Numbered from the stretch's first letter, positions 13,656 through 23,459 are shown. The stretch is 33,671 bases of DNA from DASSFZ01 sp035283185 (GCA_035283185.1 DATEUJ010000103.1:1-33671), one strand, 5' to 3'. Notes: a model not told the origin generated them from the letters alone. Numbers and translations: made by a program.

Positions 13656-16004
13656 ATGTCATCTCGTCGCCATCCTCCGGCGCAGGTCGCTGCGATAGTT
13701 CTCCTGCTCGTGCTGACCTATTTGCAGTTCAGCACGCTCGCCGTCACCTCGCCGACGCTGGACGAGCCGAACCACCTGGTCAGCGGGTACGCCTATCTCA
13801 CGCGCGGCGATACGCGCATCAAGCTCAACGGCCCCATCCTGCCTAACGCACTGGGCGCGCTGCCGCTCCTGCTTCAGCCCGGTCTGGCGCTGTCGTCGCC
13901 GGACGATCCGGGTTGGGACACGAACCAGTACAACGACATCGCCGATCGGTTCCTGTGGAGCAACACTGCATCGCCGTTTCACATTATTTACCTGGCGCGC
14001 TTTCCGTTCATGGCCGCCGGCTGGCTGCTCGGCGCGCTCATCTTCCGCTGGGCGCGCGAGCGAAACGGAGCGCGAGCCGGGTTATTCGCGCTGGGCTTCT
14101 ACGTGTTCTGCCCGAACCTGTTGGCCCACTCGCGCTTCGTCATGACCGACTTCGTGCCGGCTGCGCTCACCTGCCTGACGCTCTATACCTTCGATCGATC
14201 GATGCATTCGGATCGCCCCGCCTGGACGGTCGCCGCCGGCATGGCGCTGGGGCTGGCGCTCGCGTCGAAGTTTTCACTGGTCATGCTCACCCCCTCTATT
14301 GCCATCCTTCTCTTCATGCACAACGGGTGGCGGAGCACGCGGCGCTCGCTGGGGCAGCTCGCGCTGACGGTCCTCGTCGCCGCCGTCGCCGTATGGGGCG
14401 TGTACAGTTTTCAAGTTGCGCCGGTCTCGGCGGGTGGCCTTCCGCTGCCCGCTCCTGGCTTCTGGGGCGAAGTGGAATCCGCCCGCTATGTTCTCGGCCA
14501 GCCGTGGCCCAATTATCTGTTCGGCCAGATATCCGACAGCGGCTGGTGGTATTACTTTCCAATCGCGTTCCTCGTCAAAACGCCGCTGCCTGTGCTGATC
14601 CTGTTGGCGGTTGCGCTGGCCCGCACCATCCACACCCGATCGTGGCGGCGCGAAGCTATCCTTCTATTGCCGTCGTTTCTGCTCGCCTTCGGTTTGCTCT
14701 TCAGCACCAATAATCTCGGCTATCGCTACCTGCTTCCGCTGTTGCCTCTGATCTTTGTGTATGTCTCCGACCTTGTTCCCAAGAGTTCCTTCGCTCTGTC
14801 TCCCCGTCACCTTGTCACTCTGTCACTACTCGTCTGGCACATCATCGGCGCTCTGCGAATCTATCCTTTCTACCTCACCTTCTTCAACGAGATTGCCGGC
14901 GGCCCGGATCGCGGGCGATATGTCCTGTCCGACTCGAACCTTGACTGGGGACAGGACATGGCCGGGCTGAAGCAGTACGTCGAAGAAAATGGCATCGACC
15001 GGATCAAGCTGAGCTATTTCGGGATTGCGCACCCGACGGCGTATGGCCTGAAGACCGAGCCGCTGCTGCCCATTCGCTCGGCCATGCACGACCAGGGTGC
15101 ATGGTGGCTGCACACCTACTACCCGCACGATCCGCCCCCAGGTGTATACGCGATCAGTGTGGCGAATCTGATGGGTGGCATCTGGATCGATCGAGAAACA
15201 TACACCTATTTCCGAGACCGCAAACCGGACACCACGATCGGCAATTCGATCTACATCTTCACGATCTCGCCGCGCGGCGAGCCGGTTGGCCTGTCGCTCG
15301 CCGGCCTGCAGATCGACCAGATCGACCCGGACACCTACACGCGCTTCGGCGCCAACGATGTGCGCCCGCGCTGGTTTGACGCCACGATTTCGCTGATCGC
15401 CGCGCCGGGCGAGTCGTGGGTAGCTATCTCCGATCTCCAGTCTCTGCCACCCGAGTTCGCCGTTCTGTTTGATGACGTGCAGCCCATAGCTCGGCCGCGC
15501 ACGGTCAACGACGGCCAACCTTATCGCCTGTATCGCCTGGATCTTGCCGGGCGAATGCGCGGCGCAGCCGCCCAGGCCGAGCAAGTCGTGCAGGCGGGAG
15601 CCCTGCCCGCGACGTTCGGCCACACGGCCGAATTGATCGGCTACAGACTGGCGAAGGATTCGGAACGGCCGCAAGGCGTCACGCTCGTCACCACCTGGCG
15701 CGCGGGCGATGACGTGGTGACGCCGCTGCAGTTATTCGTTCACGCCGTGGATGCGAGCGATCAGATCGTGGCGCAGGCGGATCGACTCGACGCGTCCGCT
15801 TACGGGTGGCGAGAGGGCGACACGATTGCACAGGTGAGCCGATTGGCGCTGCCAGCCGCATCGGATCCGATCTCGATTCGGGTTGGCCTGTACAATGTGG
15901 ATACGGGTGTTCGCCTGCCGGTGACCATCGATGGGCGCGCAGTCGGCGATTATGTGTTGCTCAAGCAAGTCGCGTTGAATCCAGGTTATTCTGTGTTATA
16001 CTAG
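13656..16004 (+). CDS. GT39-like membrane glycosyltransferase, gene 3 (DSNLDWGQD subfamily)
   Basis: 782-aa polytopic GT-C-type protein. LDE at 35-37 in TSPTLDEPNHLVSGYAYL is the first-loop acidic motif. About ten membrane segments follow, then FFNEIAGGPDRGRYVLSDSNLDWGQD, with DSNLDWGQD at about 426-434, a signature shared with genes 4 and 11. The outer C-terminal part ends in the shared beta-rich module (about 645-782). The likely role is sugar transfer from a lipid-linked donor outside the membrane. An in-frame T/C-rich repeat at 14775-14829 codes for KSSFALSPRHLVTLS before a membrane segment. The last codons contain the promoter of the next gene. Confidence 0.8.
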   Translation: MSSRRHPPAQVAAIVLLLVLTYLQFSTLAVTSPTLDEPNHLVSGYAYLTRGDTRIKLNGPILPNALGALPLLLQPGLALSSPDDPGWDTNQYNDIADRFLWSNTASPFHIIYLARFPFMAAGWLLGALIFRWARERNGARAGLFALGFYVFCPNLLAHSRFVMTDFVPAALTCLTLYTFDRSMHSDRPAWTVAAGMALGLALASKFSLVMLTPSIAILLFMHNGWRSTRRSLGQLALTVLVAAVAVWGVYSFQVAPVSAGGLPLPAPGFWGEVESARYVLGQPWPNYLFGQISDSGWWYYFPIAFLVKTPLPVLILLAVALARTIHTRSWRREAILLLPSFLLAFGLLFSTNNLGYRYLLPLLPLIFVYVSDLVPKSSFALSPRHLVTLSLLVWHIIGALRIYPFYLTFFNEIAGGPDRGRYVLSDSNLDWGQDMAGLKQYVEENGIDRIKLSYFGIAHPTAYGLKTEPLLPIRSAMHDQGAWWLHTYYPHDPPPGVYAISVANLMGGIWIDRETYTYFRDRKPDTTIGNSIYIFTISPRGEPVGLSLAGLQIDQIDPDTYTRFGANDVRPRWFDATISLIAAPGESWVAISDLQSLPPEFAVLFDDVQPIARPRTVNDGQPYRLYRLDLAGRMRGAAAQAEQVVQAGALPATFGHTAELIGYRLAKDSERPQGVTLVTTWRAGDDVVTPLQLFVHAVDASDQIVAQADRLDASAYGWREGDTIAQVSRLALPAASDPISIRVGLYNVDTGVRLPVTIDGRAVGDYVLLKQVALNPGYSVLY
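14775..14829. repeat. In-frame simple repeat in GT gene 3
   Basis: T/C-rich words such as CTCTGTCTCCCCGTCACC, TTGTCACTCTGTCAC code for a Ser/Leu/Thr-rich stretch at the edge of a membrane segment. The composition differs sharply from flanking codons. Confidence 0.6.
15975..16002 (+). promoter_or_regulatory. Promoter of the glycoside-hydrolase-like gene
   Basis: TTGAAT (15975-15980), a 16-base spacer and TATACT (15997-16002) preceded by TGT make a good extended -10 promoter inside the last codons of GT gene 3, about 28 bases before the next ATG. Confidence 0.6.
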
Positions 16005-16030
16005 TTATACTACTACCTCGAGGTGCTGCC

Positions 16031-17368
16031 ATGAGCAAAATCGGAGTGCATTGCGTCATCGGTCCACGGAACGGCTTTGGCCACTTTCTGAGGAAGATCG
16101 CCGACGCCGGGCAGACACTCGCCGTCGTCAAGTGCGTCGACGACTTCGGCGCAGCGAAAGAAGCCAAAGACCTGATGCCGAACACTTTGACGGTCGGGAG
16201 GCTGAACCTATTCCGCAATGCGGACAACGAGGTCGTCGACACGCAGGCCTTCGAGCCGCTCCTGCCCGACGGCACGTACCGCGATGCGCGGGGAGTCGCC
16301 GAGTGGTACTATGCGGGCGTCAAGCCCCAATGGGATCGCAACCGAGACCGGATCGATGTGTGGGAGACCTTCAACGAGTTCTCCGCACATTGGGGCTGGC
16401 AGAGCGACTTCTTCCTGGCGATGATGGATGTCGTCGAGGCCGACGGCTACAAGCTGGCGCACTACGCCTGCTCAACGGGCAACCCGCCCAATGCCGCCGC
16501 GGCGCGCGAGATGCTGCCATGCTTAAAGGTCGCCAAGCAGCGCGGCCACTACCTGGCCTTGCACGAATACGGCGGTGTGGGCACGCCGGTCGAGACCCTC
16601 AAAGGCACGCAGCCGTACCATGCGCTGCGCTACCGCGCCCTGTACGAAACCATCCTCATCCCGAACCAGGCTGACCCGATGCTGATCCTTAGCGAATGCG
16701 CGCAGAACGGCGGCTATACGTTCATCGGCACCGACGTCTTCGTCGAGGACTTCGCCTGGTATGACTCCGAGCTTATGAAAGACAGTTACGTGGTGGGTGC
16801 AGCTGCCTACACACTAGGCAACTGGCAGCAGGCAAATTTTCAGGAGGCCCTGCCCGCGCTGGCCGACTACATCGTCACGCATCCGACGTTACCACCGCCG
16901 CCACCCGGGCCGCCGGTCAGCCAGCCGCCGGTCTACGTGGACCAGCCACCGTCTGGGGTCGAGCCTGCGCCGCCGGTTGTTCCACCGCCTGTGATCGAGC
17001 CAGAGCCACCCGCGCCCCCGGCGCCTGCCGTTCGTGGCCGGCCGCGCGTGCAGTATAGGCGCACCTACCTGCTGCTGCCCAACGAGCCGGCCACGCCCGA
17101 GGGCAACAAGCGGCTCGACGCCTGGATTCAGGCGATCGTCGCCAGTGGCGTGCTCACGCGCTATCGCTGGACGATGGGTGGCTCGGCCGACGACGCCGGC
17201 ATCGGCGATCTGGACAAGCGCAGCGTCCTTGCTATCAATCCCGACACCTGGCCGACGTCGCTCGCCGAGTTCTACGCCAAAGAGTACCCCGGCGTGAACC
17301 TCGAGTCCATTCAGGCCACGACGCCCGACGAGCTTCGCGACAAGCTGGCGAACCTGGCATTTGGATAA
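16031..17368 (+). CDS. TIM-barrel glycoside-hydrolase-like protein with Pro-rich linker
   Basis: 445-aa protein. Residues 1-286 look like a (beta/alpha)8 hydrolase of clan GH-A type. WETFNEF at 111-117 gives a candidate acid/base E116, HEYGG at 178-182 is a typical barrel motif, and ILSEC gives a candidate nucleophile E222. Residues 287-334 are a linker of Pro, Val and Glu, and 335-445 are a separate small domain (RRTYLLLPNEPATPEGNKR and so on) of unknown kind. There is no signal peptide, which is odd for such an architecture. GAGGTG at 16020-16025 supports the ATG. It has its own promoter, between GT genes 3 and 4. The exact family and substrate were not recognised, and phage- or lysozyme-like relatives are possible. 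Confidence 0.6.
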   Translation: MSKIGVHCVIGPRNGFGHFLRKIADAGQTLAVVKCVDDFGAAKEAKDLMPNTLTVGRLNLFRNADNEVVDTQAFEPLLPDGTYRDARGVAEWYYAGVKPQWDRNRDRIDVWETFNEFSAHWGWQSDFFLAMMDVVEADGYKLAHYACSTGNPPNAAAAREMLPCLKVAKQRGHYLALHEYGGVGTPVETLKGTQPYHALRYRALYETILIPNQADPMLILSECAQNGGYTFIGTDVFVEDFAWYDSELMKDSYVVGAAAYTLGNWQQANFQEALPALADYIVTHPTLPPPPPGPPVSQPPVYVDQPPSGVEPAPPVVPPPVIEPEPPAPPAPAVRGRPRVQYRRTYLLLPNEPATPEGNKRLDAWIQAIVASGVLTRYRWTMGGSADDAGIGDLDKRSVLAINPDTWPTSLAEFYAKEYPGVNLESIQATTPDELRDKLANLAFG

Positions 17369-17468
17369 GCCTGTAATGTGTTGACAAACATCTGTTGCCC
17401 TCTCCGGTGCGCTCCCGCCTGGCGGATGGCGGCGACAGTCTGCCGTTGGGGATCGTTCGGATCGATTG

Positions 17469-19850
17469 ATGATCCTCACACGTTTTGCGCGTTACCTTTC
17501 GCCCGTCGCGCTGCTGCTCATCATGCTGATTCAGATGGCGGCCGCATCGCCTGTTCAGTCCGCCGCCTTCGACGAAGGCTATACCGTCGCTTACGGTTAC
17601 GCCTACCTCCGCACCGGCGATATTCGCCTCAGTCGTGGTCAGAACCCGCCGCTGACCAATGTGCTGCTGACGCTGCCGCTGCTGTTGCGCGACAACATCG
17701 CACTGCCGCTCGATCATCCCACGTGGGCCGAAGGTGACATTTACGGCTTCGCCGACGAATTTCTCTGGAAGGCCAATGCCGATCCGCACCGGCTGATGAT
17801 GTTGGCTCGCCTGCCGGAGATGGCCCTGGCGCTCCTGCTGGCGTGCGTCGTGTACGCTTTCACGCGTATGCAGTTTGGCGAGCGCGCCGCGCTGGCGGCG
17901 CTATTTCTATGTGCATTCGATCCGAATATTCTCGCGCACGGGCACATCGCCGGCACCGACCTGGGCGTCACATTGTTCCTGCTCGCGGCCGTGTGGATGT
18001 GGACGGCCGCCCTCCGGCGCATGAGCCTGCGGCGCGCCATCGCCGCCGGGCTGCTCGGCGGCGCGGCGCTGGCGAGCAAGTATTCGGCGATGTGGCTCGT
18101 GCCAATGGTCGCAGTGATTGGGCTGGCCTATCCGATCCGTAGGGGCGATCCCTTGCGGTCGCCCTCGCCGCTTCGCAGCGAATTCGTTCCCCGGCTCAGA
18201 CTGCTGATCGTATTCGGATTGGCCGCTTTCCTCGTCGTCTGGGCCACGTTCGCTTTTTCAGTCGGGCCTCTGACGGCGAACGGCATCCCCGTCCCCGCGC
18301 CGGACTACTGGGCGTCGCTCGGCGGCGTGCGATCCCGCGTCGAGTCCGGCACGCCGGCGTTCATGCTCGGCCAGACCTCGCCGACGGGATTCCTGCTTTA
18401 CTATCCCTTCGTCTTCCTCGTGAAGACGCCGCTGCCCACTCTGATGCTGGCAGCCATCGGAATCGGGAGATTGATCGCGCGGCGCGATCGCAGATCGATC
18501 GTCGTGTGGCTCCCACCTGCGCTGTTCATGGTTGCGGCGATAGTCAGCAACCTGAGCCTGGGTTACCGCCTCATCCTGCCCGTGCTGCCGTTCGTGCTGA
18601 TGATTGCGGGGAGCGGCTTTGATGCGGCGGTCGATGGGATCACCCGCCCTCGTCGCCGAACGGCGACCGTCTGGGCCGGCTTTGCGCTCGTCGCCGTGTT
18701 AGCCGTGTGGCACATCTACGGCGCGCTGGCGATCGCGCCCTATCACATCGCCTACTTCAACCCGCTCATCTTCGATCGCGATCGCGATTACGACGTGCTC
18801 GTCGACTCCAATCTAGACTGGGGACAAGACCTGATTTCGCTGCGTGAGTGGGTGAAGGCGCAGAACCTCGACGCGATCGACCTGGCCTACTTCGGCACGG
18901 CGCGACCCGAAGCTTATGGCATCCACGCGAATCTGCTGCCGAGTTTCACGCTCAACGACTTCGGGCCGGACGTCGACGGTTTCAGCGCTCATGCGCTGCC
19001 GCCAGGCTGGTACGCGATCAGCGCGACGAGTCTGCAACTTGGTCTCCTGTACAGTCACCGGGATGTATATGCCCCATTTCGTGATCGCGAACCCGCCGCG
19101 CGAATCGGCCGATCGATTCTTGCGTATCACGTCGGCTATTCTTCGAGCGAAGTCGATCGTGCCGTGGTGCTGGGGCCGGTAGCAGGCGATCTCGAACTGG
19201 AGACGCTCGGCGGCCATCCTGATCGACGCCTCATTGTGAAGTGGGCCGGCGCGGATGCTGCCGTGTTCGACGTGCAGGGGCGCGCCCGCTATGTCACGCG
19301 CGGCGGCGAGCCGATCGCCGGCTTCGCGCCGGACGTCCACCGTGCGCTGATCGCCGGCGCCGAGCGTCTGGGCAGCGATACGAGTGGCGCGCTGCGCCTG
19401 TTCGAGATCGATGCGCGCCAGGCGCTTGCTCCGAAGATCGATTCGCTGGCGCAGGCCCGCGTCGAGACGCCCGGTGGCCGGCCGCTCCTTCTGCCGATCG
19501 AGTTCGAGGGTGGCCTGACCCTGCTGGGGTATGATCTGCGCGCCGAAGCCGATCGACCGATCGACCTGATCACTTACTGGCAAGCACGCCGCCCGGCCGT
19601 TGCACGTCAGACCGTGTTCGCGCACATGCTCGATCGAGACAACCGGCTGCTCGCTCAGGGTGACGGGCTGAACGTTCGGCTCAGCGCCCTCGAAGCGGGC
19701 GATGTGATTCTTCAGCACTTCGTGATCGACCGTCCGCCCGAAGCCGCCGCGCTGGCGATGGGGCTGTACGATCCGGCAACCGGCCGCCGATTCGCGCTTG
19801 TGGCTGACCCGGCGATGGATCGGGTGCGCGTCTCTTTGCCCGGTAACTGA
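17469..19850 (+). CDS. GT39-like membrane glycosyltransferase, gene 4 (DSNLDWGQD subfamily)
   Basis: 793-aa polytopic protein of the same subfamily as genes 3 and 11. FDE at 34-36, RGQNPPLTN after it, DSNLDWGQD at about 446-454, and the shared module at about 675-793 (FAHMLDRDNRLLAQGDG). The ATG at 17469 is preferred over the TTG at 17466. It is first in a run of nine packed genes that reaches the window end; no clear promoter was found in the 100 bases before it, although TTGACA stands at 17381-17386 without a matching -10. A TAGGGGC hairpin repeat is read in frame at 18140-18165. Its stop overlaps the next ATG by one base. Confidence 0.8.
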   Translation: MILTRFARYLSPVALLLIMLIQMAAASPVQSAAFDEGYTVAYGYAYLRTGDIRLSRGQNPPLTNVLLTLPLLLRDNIALPLDHPTWAEGDIYGFADEFLWKANADPHRLMMLARLPEMALALLLACVVYAFTRMQFGERAALAALFLCAFDPNILAHGHIAGTDLGVTLFLLAAVWMWTAALRRMSLRRAIAAGLLGGAALASKYSAMWLVPMVAVIGLAYPIRRGDPLRSPSPLRSEFVPRLRLLIVFGLAAFLVVWATFAFSVGPLTANGIPVPAPDYWASLGGVRSRVESGTPAFMLGQTSPTGFLLYYPFVFLVKTPLPTLMLAAIGIGRLIARRDRRSIVVWLPPALFMVAAIVSNLSLGYRLILPVLPFVLMIAGSGFDAAVDGITRPRRRTATVWAGFALVAVLAVWHIYGALAIAPYHIAYFNPLIFDRDRDYDVLVDSNLDWGQDLISLREWVKAQNLDAIDLAYFGTARPEAYGIHANLLPSFTLNDFGPDVDGFSAHALPPGWYAISATSLQLGLLYSHRDVYAPFRDREPAARIGRSILAYHVGYSSSEVDRAVVLGPVAGDLELETLGGHPDRRLIVKWAGADAAVFDVQGRARYVTRGGEPIAGFAPDVHRALIAGAERLGSDTSGALRLFEIDARQALAPKIDSLAQARVETPGGRPLLLPIEFEGGLTLLGYDLRAEADRPIDLITYWQARRPAVARQTVFAHMLDRDNRLLAQGDGLNVRLSALEAGDVILQHFVIDRPPEAAALAMGLYDPATGRRFALVADPAMDRVRVSLPGN
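18140..18165. repeat. TAGGGGC hairpin repeat inside GT gene 4
   Basis: GGGCGA (18143-18148) and TCGCCC (18159-18164) form an inverted repeat that begins with TAGGGGC, like the unit at 2651-2674. In the gene the TAG is out of frame and the insert codes for RRGDPLRSPSPLRSE in a loop between membrane segments. Confidence 0.6.
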
Positions 19851-21955
19851 TGACTCGGAACACTCCCAGCGCCTCATCGAGCAATCCATCCGGCACGCAG
19901 GCGCTGCTGGCGATTGCGGTTGCGCTGCTGCTCGTGGCGTTTGCCCTGCGCGCGCTCGACATCGCCAACGTCCCGCCCGGCCTGACGCACGACGAAGTGT
20001 CCGAACTGGACGTGGCGCAGCAGGTTCGCAATGGCGAATGGCGCCTGCTGTACACGCGCGGTTACGGCGTCGAGCCGGGCTACTATCCGCTGCTCGCCGT
20101 CTCTCAAATGATCTGGGGCGAGAACCCGATCGGCATGCGGCTGCCGACGATCTTCGCCGGCATCATCGGCCTGGCCTGCACGTACACGCTGGCGGCACGG
20201 CTGTTCAACAAGACGGTCGGGCTGGTGGCGCTGGGCGCGGCGGGGGTGTCGTGGTGGTCGATCATCATGGCGCGCGTGATCGAGCGCGAGATGCTGGAAG
20301 TGCCGCTGTACGCGCTGGCGCTGTACGGCTTCTGGCGCGGTTTCGAGCGAGTTGCTTTCAACCACGAAGGCACGAAGTCACAAAGAAGACCGGGGGTCTT
20401 AGCGCCTTCGTGGCCAGTCCCTTTCGTCCTCGGCGGTCTTGCGCTCGGCGCGGCCCACTACGTCCACACCATCCCGCGCGGACTGTTCGTCGCGTCCGTG
20501 CTGTTCGGGTTATACCTGCTCCTCTTTCATCGTTCGCTCTTCACGCGCGCGTGGCGCGGCATTCTGCTCTTCGCCATCGTCGCCGAAGTGGTCGGCCTGC
20601 CGATCTGGATCGCCGCCGCGCAGCAGTCCGATGTCGATCGCCTGCCGCTGTACATCGCTGGCGAATCGGGCACAGCCTCCGAGATCGTGACGCGGCTCGC
20701 CTCATCGCTCCCGTGGGTGCTGGGCCAGTTCGCCTTCACGGGCGACGATTTCTGGAACTTCAACATCGCCCACCGCCCGATCTTCGAGTCGCTGGGAGCC
20801 GCGCTGTTCGGGTTGGGGCTGTTGGTCGCCATCGCGCGCGGACGACGCCCGGCGCACGCCTTCGCCCTGATCACCCTGATCGTCTCTCTGTTGCCTAGCA
20901 TCTTCCTCGATCCGCACTTTCCGTTCGCACGCATGATCAGTGCGCAGGTGATCGCCTTCGCCTTCGTCGGGTTGGGTGTCGAGGCGATCGATGCGGGCCT
21001 GCGCCATGTCGCGGCGGATCGCGCGCGCCGCGCGCTCATGGCAGCACTGCTCGGCGGCGTGCTGGCCGTCAACCTGATCTGGACGGCAGGCGATCTGTTC
21101 GTGACCTGGCCTGCGCTGCCCAGCACGCGCTCGACCTACAATGCACAATTGCGCGAACTGGGCCGCTACCTCGACGCGCAGGCGCAGCCTCCGCCGCTGT
21201 CGCAATGCACGCTGTGGATCATCTTCCCGTTCGATCCGAAATATCACTGGTCGGTGGCCCAGTCGGCGCTGCCGTACCTGATGCGGCGGCGCGACATCGG
21301 CGTGCGCTGGCACGACTGCCGGTACAGCCTGGTCGTCCCGACGCCCGGCCAGTTCGTGTTTGCCCACTCCGACCTGCAGCCGCTGTCCGACTTCCTCGGC
21401 CGCCCGCTGCGTCGATGGCTGGAGGGTGGGCTGCCGATCCCCGGCGCGCCGGGCGCGCTCCAGGTCGATGCCAGGCCGATGCTGGCGCAATCGCTGGCGG
21501 AGTGGCGCCGCCTGCCGGTGAGCTGGCCGCCGGAAGTGGGCGAGACGGCTGCGCCCTCTCTGCCGATCGATTTCGGCGGCGTCGTGGAACTGATCGGTTA
21601 TCGCATCCGGCCAGGCCCGTTCAAGCCAGGCGACAGCATTCGCGTCGTGTCGCACTGGCGCGTTACGGCTCCCGTGGAAGACGAGTTGGTCGTGTTCACT
21701 CACCTGTACCGCACGCCGGATGAAGTGATGGCACAGCAAGATCAACTCGACGTCTCCACGCCGCATTTGAAAACGGGCGACATCTTCATTCAGGTGCACG
21801 AATTCATCGGCGTGCCTTCGGACACGCCGCCCGGCCTGTATTGGATCGGGATGGGCGTGTATCGGCGCGAGGGTGGCGAGCGGATTCCGATCATCGTCGG
21901 CAACCGGCTTGTGGGGGATCGCATCTGGCTGGATCAGATCGAGGTTGCGCCGTGA
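19850..21955 (+). CDS. GT39/ArnT-like membrane glycosyltransferase, gene 5
   Basis: 701-aa polytopic protein related to genes 1 and 2. HDE at 47-49 and GVEP at 73-76 are the acidic loop motifs; about ten membrane segments run to residue 410 and the shared module covers about 575-701 (FTHLYRTPDEVMAQQDQL). Its ATG overlaps the previous stop by one base (TGATG), which points to coupling. An in-frame CACGAAGG-type repeat with hairpin potential lies at 20362-20413. Donor and acceptor are unknown. Confidence 0.8.
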   Translation: MTRNTPSASSSNPSGTQALLAIAVALLLVAFALRALDIANVPPGLTHDEVSELDVAQQVRNGEWRLLYTRGYGVEPGYYPLLAVSQMIWGENPIGMRLPTIFAGIIGLACTYTLAARLFNKTVGLVALGAAGVSWWSIIMARVIEREMLEVPLYALALYGFWRGFERVAFNHEGTKSQRRPGVLAPSWPVPFVLGGLALGAAHYVHTIPRGLFVASVLFGLYLLLFHRSLFTRAWRGILLFAIVAEVVGLPIWIAAAQQSDVDRLPLYIAGESGTASEIVTRLASSLPWVLGQFAFTGDDFWNFNIAHRPIFESLGAALFGLGLLVAIARGRRPAHAFALITLIVSLLPSIFLDPHFPFARMISAQVIAFAFVGLGVEAIDAGLRHVAADRARRALMAALLGGVLAVNLIWTAGDLFVTWPALPSTRSTYNAQLRELGRYLDAQAQPPPLSQCTLWIIFPFDPKYHWSVAQSALPYLMRRRDIGVRWHDCRYSLVVPTPGQFVFAHSDLQPLSDFLGRPLRRWLEGGLPIPGAPGALQVDARPMLAQSLAEWRRLPVSWPPEVGETAAPSLPIDFGGVVELIGYRIRPGPFKPGDSIRVVSHWRVTAPVEDELVVFTHLYRTPDEVMAQQDQLDVSTPHLKTGDIFIQVHEFIGVPSDTPPGLYWIGMGVYRREGGERIPIIVGNRLVGDRIWLDQIEVAP
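20362..20413. repeat. In-frame CACGAAG repeat with hairpin in GT gene 5
   Basis: CCACGAAGG (20362-20370) and CCTTCGTGG (20405-20413) form a perfect 9-bp inverted repeat, with an inner AAGAC/GTCTT pair. The insert codes for HEGTKSQRRPGVLAPSW between membrane segments. A relative in the opposite orientation lies in gene 11 at 31655-31722. Confidence 0.7.
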
Positions 21956-23427
21956 GCAGCCTGCCCGCCATGATCCCACTCGATCGCCGTTGGGCATTAA
22001 CGCTCCCGCCGTACATCCTCGCCGGCCTGTTTTTCTCTGTCGTGTTGATTGGCCTGGCCCGCTTTTCGCTGCACGTCCCTTTCTTTGAGGATGATCTGCA
22101 TCTCGTGCGCCTCTATTCGCCAGACGAACTTCAATCCGTCTGGCAGGGGCCGTGGGATCCGGATGGCCTTGAAACGCGGGGGTTTCGCCCGCTCACGACG
22201 TGGTTCAACCACCTCCGGGCGAGCCTGTTCGGCGATTCCGTCGGCGCGCATCGATTGCTTTTGCTCGCCCTGTTTGCCGTGTATTTGTCGATGGCTGCCG
22301 CACTGGCGCGTCGCGTGTTCGACGCCGCTTGGGCGATCGGCTTGCTTGGCGGCCTGCTGACGGCGCTGCACGTCTCCAGCGTCTTTCACTATGCCTGGAT
22401 CGCCGATGGCATCCATCTGTTGCAGGGCATCTTCATCCTGTGCGCGATCCTGTTTGCGCTGCGCGCGGTGGCGACGGGCCGCACGCGATGGCTGTTCGTA
22501 TCACTGTTGTGCATTGCCTTGGCGATGTTAACCCGTGAAGATTCGGTGGTCGTCTACCCACTCACGGCTTTCTTCGTCGCAGTCGACCTGATTCGGAACA
22601 GGCGGTGGAGAACGAGACGCCCTGTGTCTTTGGCCTTGTACGCCGCGGGCGGAATCGGCCTCTTCGTGATGTACTGGGGTTGGCGTGCAGCCGTCGTGCC
22701 GAACGCCACGGCGCTCCAGTTCAGCCTCGGCGACTGGGCATGGTCGATGGCGCAGATCGTGCAGAATCTCGGCGATCGAACGAATCTGGTAGTTTGGTGG
22801 CCGGAATATATACTACTGATCGACGTATGGCTGGTGTGCCTCGGCATTCTCGTAGCTGCTGCGCTGTTCGCGCTGCCCCGTCCAGCTCAACATCAAGCAG
22901 CGTTCTGGGCAGCAACCCTTGCCATCGGGGCACTGCCCGGACTGACCCTCGCGCGCACCAATCTACTGTTGATCGCGACAACTTTCTGGGGATTGTGCCT
23001 CTCAAGCGTGCTCGCGAATCTTTCCAAACGATCGGCGTGGTCATGGCTGTGCGCGGTGGCGATAGCCGTGTTCGTGCTGTGGTCGTCGGCGATAGGCAGC
23101 GCCACACTGCAAACCGAACGTAACCCGGCCAGCCTGGAATGGATATGCGGCGAGACATCCTGGATCTATGGACCTTATTCCCATGTCACAATTCCCGAGC
23201 CTCGACACAACCTTGCAGCGCAACGGTTGTATCAGTTTGGCATTTCTTCCGCGGGTGATCTCTACGCCAAACTCCCGGATCTCATCGACGAGGCGTTGAC
23301 GCATCACCGATATGCTCCCAATGATGAAGGCCGGCCCTTCATTCCTCGATTCGCGTTCATTGTCTACCCGGGCTGGTCTGAATGGTCATGTGTTACTCAG
23401 CCTGGCGGGGTTTATTGGAAACCTTAA
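21952..23427 (+). CDS. Polytopic GT-C-like membrane protein, gene 6 (no C-terminal module)
   Basis: 491 aa with about ten membrane segments. The first outer loop has FFEDD (E46-D48), followed by RGFRPLTTWFNH, which resembles the D-D and R-P motifs of TMTC/POMT-like GT-C proteins more than ArnT. The GTG start at 21952 overlaps the previous stop by 4 nt (GTGA); an ATG at 21970 is the alternative. The C-terminal 90 residues lie outside the membrane and lack the shared module. A sugar transferase role is likely by fold and context but not shown by a specific motif. Confidence 0.65.
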   Translation: MSSLPAMIPLDRRWALTLPPYILAGLFFSVVLIGLARFSLHVPFFEDDLHLVRLYSPDELQSVWQGPWDPDGLETRGFRPLTTWFNHLRASLFGDSVGAHRLLLLALFAVYLSMAAALARRVFDAAWAIGLLGGLLTALHVSSVFHYAWIADGIHLLQGIFILCAILFALRAVATGRTRWLFVSLLCIALAMLTREDSVVVYPLTAFFVAVDLIRNRRWRTRRPVSLALYAAGGIGLFVMYWGWRAAVVPNATALQFSLGDWAWSMAQIVQNLGDRTNLVVWWPEYILLIDVWLVCLGILVAAALFALPRPAQHQAAFWAATLAIGALPGLTLARTNLLLIATTFWGLCLSSVLANLSKRSAWSWLCAVAIAVFVLWSSAIGSATLQTERNPASLEWICGETSWIYGPYSHVTIPEPRHNLAAQRLYQFGISSAGDLYAKLPDLIDEALTHHRYAPNDEGRPFIPRFAFIVYPGWSEWSCVTQPGGVYWKP

Positions 23428-23459
23428 AGCGCCCGTTTGAATGGGCGGCACCTCTACAT

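Noticed and set aside
17381..17386. TTGACA as the -35 box of the large GT operon
   Set aside because: The hexamer is perfect, but the sequence 15-19 bases downstream is GC-rich with no -10-like hexamer.
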